A stretch of DNA of 64,000 nt, taken from positions 100,878 through 164,877 of the forward strand of contig NZ_LVEN01000004.1 of the NCBI RefSeq assembly GCF_001686925.1, written 5' to 3'. Position 1 is the stretch's first letter; each line of letters starts with the position of its first letter. A program made the translations under genes and the position numbers. Positions 52,143 to 61,404 of the stretch are shown piece after piece. This stretch comes from Flavobacterium piscis (GTDB taxonomy: Bacteria > Bacteroidota > Bacteroidia > Flavobacteriales > Flavobacteriaceae). Under the pieces are notes generated by a model that saw only the letters and a program-made list of their open reading frames with translations, was not told the DNA's origin and did not search any database.

Positions 52143-53489
52143 TTAATTCTTTTTTCTTCCGTTAATGGTTTCGAATAATTCTAATGCGTTTCCATCCGTT
52201 AAAAGCGAAACGTAATGACAAATATGAAGCAAACGTTCGTATAAATTCTCTTTTTCTAATTGATGCTTTTCAGGCAACATTTTCAAAATTAATTTATCGT
52301 AGTTTGAAGCAGTGCCTTCGTATTTATTATTAAATGCAGTTATAAATTTATCCAGTAAAGTCTGAATGATTTGATAACCTACAATTTCTTTCTCTATAAC
52401 CTCGCGGCTCTGATAAATTTTATCAACGCTTAAATTGATGATATCATTCATTTGCGCTTTGTATTTACTTTTATCGGTTAAAGCAAAAGGGAATTTTCCT
52501 GCCAGGATCGCTTCTTCATTTTCAATAAAAACATTTACGGCATCGTTGATCAAAGTTCCAATTGCAAGAGCACGCAAATAACTAATTCTATCTTCTTTGG
52601 TGGTTAAAGTTTTGTATTTGGCAACGCCAATATTATCTTTTACTAATTTTATTAAATATTCTAAAGCATAATCTTCAGATACTAATCCTAAATTTATTCC
52701 GTCTTCAAAGTCGATGATAGTATAACAAATATCATCTGCTGCTTCAACCAAATAAGCTAAAGGATGTCTTTCAAAACCAATATCATCTCCTGATTTATTG
52801 GCAATCATGCCCATATCTTTGGCTACCTCTTCAAAGAATGCTTTATCCGTCTGGAAGAAACCGTATTTTTTATCGGCGATATCATTTGTTGGTTTTTTAG
52901 GTAAACTTTCTTTTGGATATTTCATAAAGGCACCTAAAGTAGCATAGGAAATTCTAAGACCGCCCTCAATTCCGGGACGACTTGCTGTAAGAACCGAAAA
53001 TCCGTTTGCATTTCCCTCAAAATCAATTAAATCCTGCCATTGTTTGGCAGTTAACTGATCTTTATATTTTAATCCGTTTCCTATCGAAAAATATTCTCCA
53101 ATGGCTTTTTCACCAGAATGTCCAAAAGGTGGATTTCCAATATCGTGTGCCAAAGAAGCCGCAGCTACTATAGCACCAAAATCATTCATATGATAACCGT
53201 GAATTTCTTTTAAGTGAGGATATTTCTCAATGATTTTTTTCCCTACCAAACGTCCAAGAGAACGTCCTACAACCGAAACTTCTAAACTATGCGTAAGTCT
53301 AGTGTGTACAAAATCTATTTTAGAAAGCGGAATAACCTGTGTTTTATCCTGAAGTGATCGAAATGCAGCCGAAAAGATAATTCTATCATAATCAACCTCA
53401 AAACCCAGTCGGGTATCGTCTTGTTCTACACGTAATCTCTTGCTAGTATCGCCTTGGCGTTTGAGTGATAAAAGTTGTTCCCAGTTCAT
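52143..53489 (-). CDS. dgt: Deoxyguanosinetriphosphate triphosphohydrolase (dGTPase)
   Basis: This 448-residue HD-superfamily enzyme hydrolyses dGTP to deoxyguanosine and triphosphate. The N-terminal metal/substrate motifs are VHTRLTHSLEVSVVGRSLG and the HD pair SLAHDIGNPPFGHSGEKAI. It may help control dNTP pools and phage replication. It has no close operon partner, and pflA upstream is a separate unit on the same strand. Length and motifs fit the Dgt type. Confidence 0.95.
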   Translation of the reverse strand: MNWEQLLSLKRQGDTSKRLRVEQDDTRLGFEVDYDRIIFSAAFRSLQDKTQVIPLSKIDFVHTRLTHSLEVSVVGRSLGRLVGKKIIEKYPHLKEIHGYHMNDFGAIVAAASLAHDIGNPPFGHSGEKAIGEYFSIGNGLKYKDQLTAKQWQDLIDFEGNANGFSVLTASRPGIEGGLRISYATLGAFMKYPKESLPKKPTNDIADKKYGFFQTDKAFFEEVAKDMGMIANKSGDDIGFERHPLAYLVEAADDICYTIIDFEDGINLGLVSEDYALEYLIKLVKDNIGVAKYKTLTTKEDRISYLRALAIGTLINDAVNVFIENEEAILAGKFPFALTDKSKYKAQMNDIINLSVDKIYQSREVIEKEIVGYQIIQTLLDKFITAFNNKYEGTASNYDKLILKMLPEKHQLEKENLYERLLHICHYVSLLTDGNALELFETINGRKKN

Positions 53490-53628
53490 TTTTGTATTTT
53501 AGAATTCAGATTGTAGATTGCAGATTTCTCATCTAAGCGTCAAAAATACGTTTTATTTAGGATTTCATTCAACAAAATATATTATTTAAAAGATAAACCT
53601 CCTGCATATTCAGGCTGCACACAACTTT

Positions 53629-54411
53629 TTACTTAAGTATTACATTTTTAAAATATTTACTAAAAATAGCAAATGCTTCTGCTTTACTTTCTGCTGTTGG
53701 TGCTGCAGTATCTTTAAGTGCGTAAGGCATATTAAGCAATTCCCATTTTTGAGATCCAAGTTGGTGAAACGGAATAATCTCTACGCGCTCGACAGTTTTA
53801 TAATTGGTAAAATGTTGTCCCCATTCTTCCAGATATTCTGGTTGGTCTGTCCAGCCGGGAACTAAAACATATCTTAACCACATTGGTTTTCCTGTAGATT
53901 CTCTATAGGCGGCAACTTCTAATGTGTTTTTATTGGTTAAACCAGTTAATTTGTGGTGTATCTCATCATTAATATGTTTTACATCCAATAACAAAAGATC
54001 TGTATTATCAAAAAGTTCCTGTGCCTGATGATTATTTAGTCTTCCGTTCGTATCCAGACAAGTATTGATTCCCTGTTCGTGAAGCAATTTAAAAAAATGA
54101 AGCAATTTGTTTCTTTGGAGTAAAGGTTCTCCTCCGGAAACTGTAACTCCTCCGGTTTTACCAAAATAGCTTTTCTGGCGAACAGCTCTTTTTACTAATT
54201 CTTCTATTTCGACCAAAGAGCCTCCTTTTACATCGAGTGTGTCCGGATTCTGACAATATAAACACCTAAACTGACATCCCTGCGCAAATACAACCATTCG
54301 AATACCGGGACCATCATGAGTACCAAAGGTTTCGAGAGAGTGTATTCTTAAATGATCCGGATCATCAATGTTTAATTTAGCGGCTTCAATATCTTGTAAT
54401 TGAAAATACAT
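53629..54411 (-). CDS. pflA: Pyruvate formate-lyase-activating enzyme (radical SAM)
   Basis: This 260-residue radical-SAM enzyme makes the glycyl radical on PflB. The cluster motif Cys-x3-Cys-x2-Cys is in AQGCQFRCLYCQNPD, preceded by the FGTHDGPGIRMVVF segment typical of PflA. GGVTVSGGEPLLQ binds SAM. It lies 84 bp after pflB on the same strand, with a hairpin between them that probably lowers its expression relative to pflB. Confidence 0.95.
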   Translation of the reverse strand: MYFQLQDIEAAKLNIDDPDHLRIHSLETFGTHDGPGIRMVVFAQGCQFRCLYCQNPDTLDVKGGSLVEIEELVKRAVRQKSYFGKTGGVTVSGGEPLLQRNKLLHFFKLLHEQGINTCLDTNGRLNNHQAQELFDNTDLLLLDVKHINDEIHHKLTGLTNKNTLEVAAYRESTGKPMWLRYVLVPGWTDQPEYLEEWGQHFTNYKTVERVEIIPFHQLGSQKWELLNMPYALKDTAAPTAESKAEAFAIFSKYFKNVILK

Positions 54412-54435
54412 AATTTATATATTTTAAATAAATTT

Positions 54436-54475
54436 AAAAAAAAATAGGCTGACTACATTCCAGCCAACCTATTTT
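54436..54475 (-). terminator. Attenuator-like hairpin between pflB and pflA
   Basis: On the minus strand AAAATAGG pairs with CCTATTTT and an inner GGCTG pairs with CAGCC, followed by a T-run. It fits a partial terminator giving more PflB than its catalytic activator. Confidence 0.65.
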
Positions 54476-54495
54476 AACTTTACAATTCGCTCGAT

Positions 54496-56730
54496 TTACA
54501 TTGCTTCATGAAAAGTACGCGCTATAACTTCTAATTGATGCGCTCTTGATAATCTCACAAAATTAACAGCATAACCCGAAACTCTTATGGTCAATTGTGG
54601 ATGATTTTCAGGATGATTATAAGCATCTTGAAGGGTTTCGCGATTTAATACATTTACATTTAAGTGATGTGCCATTTGCGCAAAATAACCATCTATGGTG
54701 TTTACCAAATTTGTTACCTGTTCTGCTCTGGTATCTCCTAATGATTTCGGAATCATTGAAAACGTGTTAGAAATACCATCTTGTGCATCATTGTAATCCA
54801 ATTTTGCTACAGAATTTAATGAAGCAATTGCTCCACTACAATCACGACCATGCATTGGGTTTGCTCCCGGCGCAAAAGACTCACCATCTTTACGTCCGTC
54901 AGGAGTTGCTCCTGTATTGGTTCCGTACATTACATTCGAAGTAATCGTCAATAATGAAAGAGTTGGTGTTGCATTTTTATATGCAGTATGTTTTCTAAGC
55001 TCTTTGATAAAGAAAGCTGTAATTTCCTGAGCAATAGAATCTACTCTGTCATCATCATTACCAAACTTAGGATAATCACCCTCGATATTAAAATCTACTG
55101 TAATTCCGTTTTCATTTCTTACTGGTTTTACTTTAGCATATTTAATGGCAGATAACGAATCTGCAATAATTGAAATACCTGCAGCTCCATAAGCAATATC
55201 AACGTGCGGATCAGAGTCAATCATAGCCATCTGAGCTCTTTCGTAATAATACTTATCATGCATATAATGAATAATATACATTGATTTGGCATATACTCTG
55301 GCAACCTCTTTTAGCGTACGTTTAAATACATTGCTTACTACATTATAGTCTAATACTTCGTCGTGAATAAACGGAATATCTTTCATGATTAATGCTCCGC
55401 CACGTTCTTCTCTACCTCCGTTTAAAGCAATTAATAATGCTTTTGGCAAATTGGCACGTGCCCCAAAGTGCTGAATTGATTTACCAATTTCCTGATGCGA
55501 TACACAACAAGCAATTCCGTAATCATCAGAACCTCTGTTTGGTCTCATCAAATCATCATTTTCGTATTGAATTGATGATGTATCAATTGATACTTGCGCA
55601 CAGAAATCTTTAAATCCCTGCGGAAGATCATCTGACCATAAAACCGTTAAATTTGGTTCTGGAGAAGCTCCTAAATTATATAATGTCTGAAGGAATCTGA
55701 ATGAAGTTTTGGTTACTTTCGTTCTTCCGTCATTAAACATACCTCCAATACATTCTGTTACCCAGGTTGGGTCTCCTCCAAAAATTTCATCATAAGCTCC
55801 AGGTCTTAAATGGCGCACCATTCTCAATTTCATTACAAACTGATCTACCAATTCCTGTGCTTCAAATTCTGAAATTAATCCTTCTTTAAGGTCTCTTTCT
55901 ATATAAACATCAAGGAATGAAGATACGTTTCCTAAAGACATTGCGGCTCCATCTTGTTCTTTAACTGCAGCTAAATAAGCAAAATAAACCCATTGAACAG
56001 CTTCTTTTGCATTTTGCGCAGGAAGTGAAATATCAAAACCATAATCAGCAGCCATTATAAGCATATCCTGCAAGGCACTAATTTGAGCCGAAATTTCTTC
56101 ACGTAAACGAACTTTATGTTCCGTCATTTCACCGCCAACCTTATTATGATCTTCTCTTTTAAAAGCAATAAGCTGATTAACCCCATATAAGGCCATACGA
56201 CGGAAATCACCAATGATACGTCCGCGGGCATAATTATCAGGTAAACCTGTCAATATATGTTTAGAACGATAATCCCTAATTTCTTTATCATAAGCATCAA
56301 AAACTTTTTCGTTATGATTTTTAGCGTAGTTAAAAATATCGATTACACGATCAGAAACTTGCAATCCTCTTTCTTTTACAGCAGATTCAACCAATTTAAT
56401 ACCTCCAAAAGGTTTCATTGCTCGTTTCAACAATAGATCTGTTTGCAAACCTACAACCACTTCATCTTCTTTATTAATGTAGCCTGGCTTAAATGCATTA
56501 ATTGTTGAGATTGTTTCTACATCTATGGCTGAACATCCGTTATTTGCTCGTTCTTTTAATAAAGCCTCTTTACAGATATTCCATAAATTGGTAGTTTTTG
56601 CAGATGGTCCCGATAAAAAAGAAGAATCCCCTTCATAAGGAGTAATGTTTTTTAAAACAAAATCCTGAACGTTCACTGATGCCCCCCATTTTCCGGGTGT
56701 AAATACCATTTTTTCGACACTTGCTTTCAT
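54496..56730 (-). CDS. pflB: Pyruvate formate-lyase (formate acetyltransferase)
   Basis: This 744-residue glycyl-radical enzyme converts pyruvate and CoA to acetyl-CoA and formate. The catalytic pair Cys408-Cys409 is in [10 protein letters not shown] and the radical Gly719 is in RVSGYAVNF near the C terminus. It is anaerobic and oxygen-sensitive, so it is notable in a genus that is mostly aerobic. The promoter region carries an FNR/CRP-like inverted repeat (56796-56809). The OFA-type carrier upstream shares that signal, so the genes probably form a low-oxygen regulon with pflA. Confidence 0.95.
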   Translation of the reverse strand: MKASVEKMVFTPGKWGASVNVQDFVLKNITPYEGDSSFLSGPSAKTTNLWNICKEALLKERANNGCSAIDVETISTINAFKPGYINKEDEVVVGLQTDLLLKRAMKPFGGIKLVESAVKERGLQVSDRVIDIFNYAKNHNEKVFDAYDKEIRDYRSKHILTGLPDNYARGRIIGDFRRMALYGVNQLIAFKREDHNKVGGEMTEHKVRLREEISAQISALQDMLIMAADYGFDISLPAQNAKEAVQWVYFAYLAAVKEQDGAAMSLGNVSSFLDVYIERDLKEGLISEFEAQELVDQFVMKLRMVRHLRPGAYDEIFGGDPTWVTECIGGMFNDGRTKVTKTSFRFLQTLYNLGASPEPNLTVLWSDDLPQGFKDFCAQVSIDTSSIQYENDDLMRPNRGSDDYGIACCVSHQEIGKSIQHFGARANLPKALLIALNGGREERGGALIMKDIPFIHDEVLDYNVVSNVFKRTLKEVARVYAKSMYIIHYMHDKYYYERAQMAMIDSDPHVDIAYGAAGISIIADSLSAIKYAKVKPVRNENGITVDFNIEGDYPKFGNDDDRVDSIAQEITAFFIKELRKHTAYKNATPTLSLLTITSNVMYGTNTGATPDGRKDGESFAPGANPMHGRDCSGAIASLNSVAKLDYNDAQDGISNTFSMIPKSLGDTRAEQVTNLVNTIDGYFAQMAHHLNVNVLNRETLQDAYNHPENHPQLTIRVSGYAVNFVRLSRAHQLEVIARTFHEAM

Positions 56731-56765
56731 AACTCAAAATAATTTAATTGCGTTTATTATATACT

Positions 56766-56809
56766 CAAATTTAGACACTTTTTAAGCTTAAAATCATGAT
56801 AATAATCAT
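56766..56809 (-). promoter_or_regulatory. pflB promoter: -7 box plus FNR/CRP-like inverted repeat
   Basis: On the minus strand TAAATTTG (56773-56766) is the -7 element. ATGAT-N4-ATCAT (56796-56809) centres 29.5 bp upstream of it, close to -42 from the predicted start, the class II position for FNR. A 14-bp palindrome TTTTAAGCTTAAAA lies between them (56780-56793). Confidence 0.6.
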
Positions 56810-56839
56810 AAACAAAGCTTATTTTTATAAAATTCGTAA

Positions 56840-58021
56840 TTATTCTTTATAAATAAGCTTTTGTTTTAATATTACGCACATAATGGCAGTAAACATCAGA
56901 ATTCCGGCAAACAAATAAAAAATTGTTGTGTAATCATTAGTTAGTCCAATTAATCCCGGACCAACAAAGGCAGCTACTGACCAGGCTATTAATATAAAAC
57001 CAAAAGGTGAGCTCATTTTATTTGGCCCATAAATATCCTTAACAAAAGCCGGGATTGTTGCAAATGCACCACCATAACAACTAATAATAATAAATATCAT
57101 TAATTGGAATAAAATTGGAGAACTTGTCTGACTTAAAACCAGAAAGCAACAGGCTCCTATTGTATAAAACAAAAAGAAAGTAGACCATCTGCCAATTTTA
57201 TCAGAAATACTGGACCAGAATAATCTCCCAAATCCGTTAAAAAAACCGATAAAAGCAACAAAATTAATCGCCTGGCTATCCGTAATATGTATTAATTGTT
57301 TTGCCATCGGTGCTGCAATAGAAATCAAGGCAATACCACAGATTGTATTAAAAAAAAGCATGAACCAAAGACCATAAAAACGAACGTCTTTTAGCAATAC
57401 TTTTAAAGGAATAGTAGCATTATCTTGTACAGTATTCTCGATCTGAGTACTGGAAACAGGAAGTATAAGGAATAATGATGCCAACACCATTATTAAAAAA
57501 TAAGCGGTGCCTAATAAATAAAAAGCACCAGGAACACCCAGTAATTCTACTAGAGGCAAAATAAGTCTTGAAGCTAATATCGATCCCACGGCAAAAGACA
57601 TAATAACCAATCCTCCTGCAAAGCCGGGCTTTTCAGGAAACCATTTTACAACAACTGCGATAGGCGTTATGTATCCAAATCCTAAACCTATACCGCTTAT
57701 TACGCCATAAAATAAGTAAAACAATAGTAATGACTTTTCTGCAATAGCAAATCCGCTTCCTATTAATCCTACTCCAAAAAACAATGCGGCAAGCAATCCC
57801 GCTTTTTTAGGTCCAATTTTTCGAACAAATTTTTGCATAAAAGCGGCCGTAAGGCCTAAAAAACAGATGGCTAAACTAAACGAAAGCTTTAGTTGATGGG
57901 CATCCCAGCCATTTAATTCGTTAATTGGATTAATCCAGACACTGTAAGCGTAAATTGAACCTATTGATAATTGCAATAACATTCCTGCTGATGCAATCAC
58001 CCATTTATTTATTTTTATCAT
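56840..58021 (-). CDS. Oxalate/formate antiporter-family (OFA) MFS transporter
   Basis: This 393-residue MFS carrier has 12 predicted helices and the OFA-type opening IASAGMLLQLSIGSIYAYSVW, with SGIGLGFGYITPIAVVVKWF and GVPGAFYLLG. OFA carriers exchange oxalate for formate in Oxalobacter. Its position ahead of pflB-pflA suggests formate or another carboxylate as substrate. It has its own promoter with the same operator spacing as pflB. The precise substrate is inferred. Confidence 0.88.
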   Translation of the reverse strand: MIKINKWVIASAGMLLQLSIGSIYAYSVWINPINELNGWDAHQLKLSFSLAICFLGLTAAFMQKFVRKIGPKKAGLLAALFFGVGLIGSGFAIAEKSLLLFYLFYGVISGIGLGFGYITPIAVVVKWFPEKPGFAGGLVIMSFAVGSILASRLILPLVELLGVPGAFYLLGTAYFLIMVLASLFLILPVSSTQIENTVQDNATIPLKVLLKDVRFYGLWFMLFFNTICGIALISIAAPMAKQLIHITDSQAINFVAFIGFFNGFGRLFWSSISDKIGRWSTFFLFYTIGACCFLVLSQTSSPILFQLMIFIIISCYGGAFATIPAFVKDIYGPNKMSSPFGFILIAWSVAAFVGPGLIGLTNDYTTIFYLFAGILMFTAIMCVILKQKLIYKE

Positions 58022-58048
58022 AAGGCGCCATATTTAATATGCGTCTTA

Positions 58049-58092
58049 CAAATTTAGAAGTCAAGACTAACAGAAAACGTGATTTTTATCTT
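58049..58092 (-). promoter_or_regulatory. OFA carrier promoter: -7 box plus FNR-like half-conserved repeat
   Basis: On the minus strand TAAATTTG (58056-58049) is followed upstream by AAGAT-N4-ATCAC (58079-58092), sharing the core GAT-N4-ATCA with pflB. The centre is again 29.5 bp from the -7 box, exactly as at pflB. Confidence 0.5.
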
Positions 58093-58141
58093 GTTTTCAT
58101 CAAAATACCAATAAAAATTTACGAAAACGTTGTAAAAAAAA

Positions 58142-58603
58142 TTAAAATTCTAATGCTGTACTGTGTTTTATTTCTCCCATTACAAAAATACTGTTGGTGT
58201 TTCCTATATTTTCGATAGTCGACAACTTATTCATTACAAAGTCCTGATAACTAGCCATATCCTGAACCAAAATTTTAAGCATGAAGTCATAATCGCCTGC
58301 AATGTTATAGCATTCTATGATTTCAGGAAGTGCTACAATATCTTTTACAAAATTACTTCCCACATTTTTCGCATGCTCTTTTAAGCGGACATTACAAAAG
58401 ACAGTCATTCCGCGGTTCATTTTTTTCTTATCCAGCAATGCTACATATTTTGTAATAAAACCGTCACGTTCGAGTCTTTTTATACGCTCGTAAACAGGAG
58501 TAACAGTTAAGAATAATTTACTTGCAAGGTCTTTTGTATTGATATTGGAGTTCTCCTGAAGGTATTTTAGGATCAACAAATCGGTTTTATCTAAGTTTTC
58601 CAT
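58142..58603 (-). CDS. Lrp/AsnC-family transcriptional regulator
   Basis: This 153-residue protein has an N-terminal helix-turn-helix (about 5-60, LLILKYLQENSNINTKDLAS, then TVTPVYERIKRLERDGFI) and a C-terminal RAM ligand-binding domain (about 70-150, with IAGDYDFMLKILVQDM). It is divergent from metE, and a shared 14-bp operator lies at both promoters. A methionine or branched-chain amino-acid effector is likely, as for Lrp relatives, but is not shown. Confidence 0.9.
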   Translation of the reverse strand: MENLDKTDLLILKYLQENSNINTKDLASKLFLTVTPVYERIKRLERDGFITKYVALLDKKKMNRGMTVFCNVRLKEHAKNVGSNFVKDIVALPEIIECYNIAGDYDFMLKILVQDMASYQDFVMNKLSTIENIGNTNSIFVMGEIKHSTALEF

Positions 58604-58617
58604 AGTGTTTTTTACTG
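58604..58617 (-). promoter_or_regulatory. Predicted autoregulatory operator at the lrp start codon
   Basis: On the minus strand CAGTAAAAAACACT abuts the lrp ATG (58603). It matches 13 of 14 positions of CAGTAAAAAATACT at the metE promoter (58738-58751). Confidence 0.6.
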
Positions 58618-58727
58618 CTAAAATTGTTTTTAAAGAGATTCGTCAGTAATATAATCTTCAATAAGATATTTATAAAATACAATTTACTGAAATAATTATC
58701 AAATATAAGTTATAAAACCTAAAACAA

Positions 58728-58754
58728 TAAATTTGTTCAGTAAAAAATACTGAA
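58728..58754 (+). promoter_or_regulatory. metE -7 element and overlapping inverted-repeat operator
   Basis: TAAATTTG (58728-58735) is directly followed by TTCAGTA-N5-TACTGAA (58736-58754), a perfect inverted repeat that would cover the transcript start. Further half-sites TTACTGAAATAA (near 58684) and GTCAGTAAT (near 58642) lie upstream. Confidence 0.65.
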
Positions 58755-58761
58755 ATAAAAA

Positions 58762-61083
58762 ATGAAAACAAATAATTTAGGTTATCCAAGAATTGGCAGC
58801 AACAGAGAATTAAAAAAAGCCTGTGAATTGTATTGGGCTGGACAACTTTCGGTTGATGAATTGCTCCAGACGGGAAAAGACATTCGTCGCAAAAACTGGC
58901 ATTTACAAGCTGAAGCCGGAGTAGATTTGATTCCGTCTAATGATTTTTCTTTTTATGACCAAGTACTCGATCTTACTTTAACTTTAGGAGCAATACCTGA
59001 AAGATACCACGAACTGGCAAAGACAAACTCTCCTATCGATTTGTATTTTGCGATGGCTAGAGGAGCTCAAAAAGACGGTCAGGATGTAGTAGCCATGGAA
59101 ATGACAAAATGGTTCGATACCAACTACCACTATATTGTTCCTGAATTTACCAAGAATCAAAAATTCGAATTGTTTTCAGAAAAAATAATCAATGAATTCA
59201 AAGAAGCAAATGCTTTAAAAATTGCTACAAAACCGGTTTTAATAGGACCCATTTCTTATTTGCTTTTAGGAAAAGAAAAAGAAGAGGGTTTTCACCGAAT
59301 TGATCTTATCGATAAATTACTGCCTGTTTACTTCGAAATTTTCGAAAAACTACAAGCCGAAAAAGTTGCATACATTCAGTTAGATGAACCTTTCCTAGCT
59401 TTAAACTTAACCGACAAAGAGCGTAATACTTTCACGAAAGTGTACAACCAAATCAACGAACGTTTCCCGAATATTAAAATCGTTCTGGCGAATTATTTTG
59501 ATTGTTTTGGAGAAAATCTTGAAACGGCATTGGCTTTGCCGGTAGATACTTTTCATTTAGATTTAGTACGTTGTCCGTCTCAATTAGATGATATTTTAGA
59601 ATCCGGAAAACTGGCTCCAAATGTAAATCTTTCTTTGGGAGTGGTTGACGGAAGAAATATCTGGAAAAATGATTACAAGAAATCTTTAGATTTAATCAAA
59701 AAAGCAACCGATGCTTTAGGCGAAAACAGAATTCTGGTAGCACCATCATGTTCTTTAATTCACAGTCCGTGCGATTTAGATTTAGAAACAAATGATGAAA
59801 CGCTAACTCCTGAAATCAAGCAATGGCTGGCTTTTGCCAAACAAAAAATTAATGAAGTTGTTGTATTAAAACAATTGGCTTCTAACGAAACGATTGCACA
59901 AAATTCTGTTGCTTACGAAAGAAACAAAATTGCCAACGACAATCGTAAAACCTCAACATTAATTCATAATAATGAAGTTAAAGCGCGTGTTGCCTCAATT
60001 ACAGCAACAGATGACAAACGTAAAAGTACTTTTGCTGCGAGAAGAAAGAGTCAGATCGAAGCCTTAAACCTGCCCTTGTTCCCTACCACCACCATTGGAT
60101 CTTTTCCTCAAACCGCTGAAGTGAGAAGCTGGAGAGCGAAATTTAAAAAAGGGGAACTAACTACCGAACAATACAACGACTTGATCGAGAAAGAAACCGA
60201 AGCTACGATTCGTTTTCAGGAGCAAACCGGAATCGATGTTCTGGTTCACGGAGAATTCGAACGTAACGATATGGTGGAATATTTTGGGGAACAATTGGCA
60301 GGTTTTACTTTTACAAAAAACGGATGGGTCCAAAGTTATGGTAGCCGTTGCGTGAAACCTCCGGTTATTTATGGTGATGTATCGAGACCAAACCCAATGA
60401 CCGTAAAATGGTCTAAATATGCACAATCTTTGACCCCTAAATGGGTAAAGGGAATGCTAACAGGTCCTGTAACGATTTTGCAATGGTCGTTTGTTCGTAA
60501 CGATCAGCCACGTTCTGAAACTTGTACGCAAATTGCTCTAGCCATTCGTGATGAAGTTGTTGATCTAGAAAAAGCAGGAATCAAAATTATCCAGATTGAC
60601 GAGCCAGCGATCCGAGAAGGTTTGCCATTGAGAAAAGAGGAATGGGCAAACTATTTAGATTGGGCTGTAAAAGCGTTTAGAATTTCGGCAAGCGGTGTAA
60701 ACGACGACACGCAAATTCATACGCATATGTGCTACAGCGAGTTCAATGATATTATCCAGAATATTGCCGATATGGATGCTGACGTGATCACAATCGAATG
60801 TTCACGCTCTCAAATGGAACTTTTAGATGCTTTTGCCAACTTTAAATATCCTAACGAAATTGGACCCGGAGTTTACGACATTCACTCACCGCGTGTTCCG
60901 TCAAGTACCGAAATGGTTCGTTTGTTAGAAAAAGCTTCGGCTGTAATTCCGGTAGATCAATTATGGGTGAATCCTGATTGTGGTTTAAAAACACGCCATT
61001 GGGATGAAACCAAAAAAGCTTTGATCGAAATGGTTGCAGCTGCTCAGGAAATGAGAGCTGCTGTTGAAACTCCTGTGAATTAA
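58762..61083 (+). CDS. metE: Cobalamin-independent methionine synthase
   Basis: This 773-residue enzyme methylates homocysteine using 5-methyltetrahydrofolate triglutamate. Two TIM-barrel halves are present: the N-terminal LGYPRIGSNRELKKACELYW and the catalytic C-terminal half. The zinc site is in IHTHMCYSEF and in NPDCGLKTRHW, with the homocysteine-binding FPTTTIGSFPQTAEVR. It is divergent from an Lrp-family gene and appears to be its target. No SAM riboswitch was recognised in the short leader, so control is probably by the protein. Confidence 0.96.
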   Translation: MKTNNLGYPRIGSNRELKKACELYWAGQLSVDELLQTGKDIRRKNWHLQAEAGVDLIPSNDFSFYDQVLDLTLTLGAIPERYHELAKTNSPIDLYFAMARGAQKDGQDVVAMEMTKWFDTNYHYIVPEFTKNQKFELFSEKIINEFKEANALKIATKPVLIGPISYLLLGKEKEEGFHRIDLIDKLLPVYFEIFEKLQAEKVAYIQLDEPFLALNLTDKERNTFTKVYNQINERFPNIKIVLANYFDCFGENLETALALPVDTFHLDLVRCPSQLDDILESGKLAPNVNLSLGVVDGRNIWKNDYKKSLDLIKKATDALGENRILVAPSCSLIHSPCDLDLETNDETLTPEIKQWLAFAKQKINEVVVLKQLASNETIAQNSVAYERNKIANDNRKTSTLIHNNEVKARVASITATDDKRKSTFAARRKSQIEALNLPLFPTTTIGSFPQTAEVRSWRAKFKKGELTTEQYNDLIEKETEATIRFQEQTGIDVLVHGEFERNDMVEYFGEQLAGFTFTKNGWVQSYGSRCVKPPVIYGDVSRPNPMTVKWSKYAQSLTPKWVKGMLTGPVTILQWSFVRNDQPRSETCTQIALAIRDEVVDLEKAGIKIIQIDEPAIREGLPLRKEEWANYLDWAVKAFRISASGVNDDTQIHTHMCYSEFNDIIQNIADMDADVITIECSRSQMELLDAFANFKYPNEIGPGVYDIHSPRVPSSTEMVRLLEKASAVIPVDQLWVNPDCGLKTRHWDETKKALIEMVAAAQEMRAAVETPVN

Positions 61084-61117
61084 TCATTTTTTATTAGAAA
61101 TATTTTTGTTTTTTAGT

Positions 61118-61178
61118 GCCAACTGGTGGAGTCGGAATTCTTGTAGTTATGAATTTTTCCGACTTCACTTTTGTTGGC
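61118..61178 (+). terminator. Hairpin after metE
   Basis: GCCAAC (61118-61123) pairs with GTTGGC (61173-61178), and inner GAGTCGGA pairs with TCCGACTT, then ATTTTTG. It fits a metE terminator. The 321-bp gap 61084-61404 also holds copy B of a dispersed element and the terminator of the next gene. A 79-codon frame across it is not taken as a gene. Confidence 0.6.
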
Positions 61179-61235
61179 ATTTTTGCGTTTAGTTTTTTTT
61201 TGAAGCAGAAAAATTTCAGTTTTACAAAACACCTT

Positions 61236-61310
61236 TTGTCCCGCTATCCACTATATCTGTTATGGCGAACCCCGCCACAACAGGATACCGCTTCTATCGG
61301 GGCTAAACGA
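61236..61310. repeat. Degenerate dispersed element, copy B
   Basis: The order TTGTCCCGCTATCC, then CTATATCT, then a hairpin (GTTATGGCG with CGCCACAAC), then AGGATACCGCTTCTATCGG, then GGCTAAAC parallels copy A at 47110-47203. The GC content is higher than the surroundings. Confidence 0.55.
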
Positions 61311-61355
61311 GAAATTTTTATTTTCAGGAGATGTAGATGTTATAATTACAAATAA

Positions 61356-61379
61356 AAAGCACTTCAATTGAAGTGCTTT
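61356..61379. terminator. Terminator of the first small beta-barrel gene
   Basis: AAAGCACTTCAATTGAAGTGCTTT is a 24-bp perfect palindrome with A and T flanks, 25 bp beyond the stop of the gene at 61405. Confidence 0.85.
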
Positions 61380-61404
61380 GATTTAATCTAAAACTTAATT
61401 TAAT

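Noticed and set aside
58604..58761. SAM or cobalamin riboswitch before metE
   Set aside because: The leader after the -7 box is only about 20 nt, too short for a known riboswitch; a protein operator explains the repeats.
61116..61355. 79-codon plus-strand ORF in the gap after metE
   Set aside because: It crosses a terminator-like hairpin and a degenerate dispersed element, has no recognisable domain and no promoter; the reading frame is probably chance.
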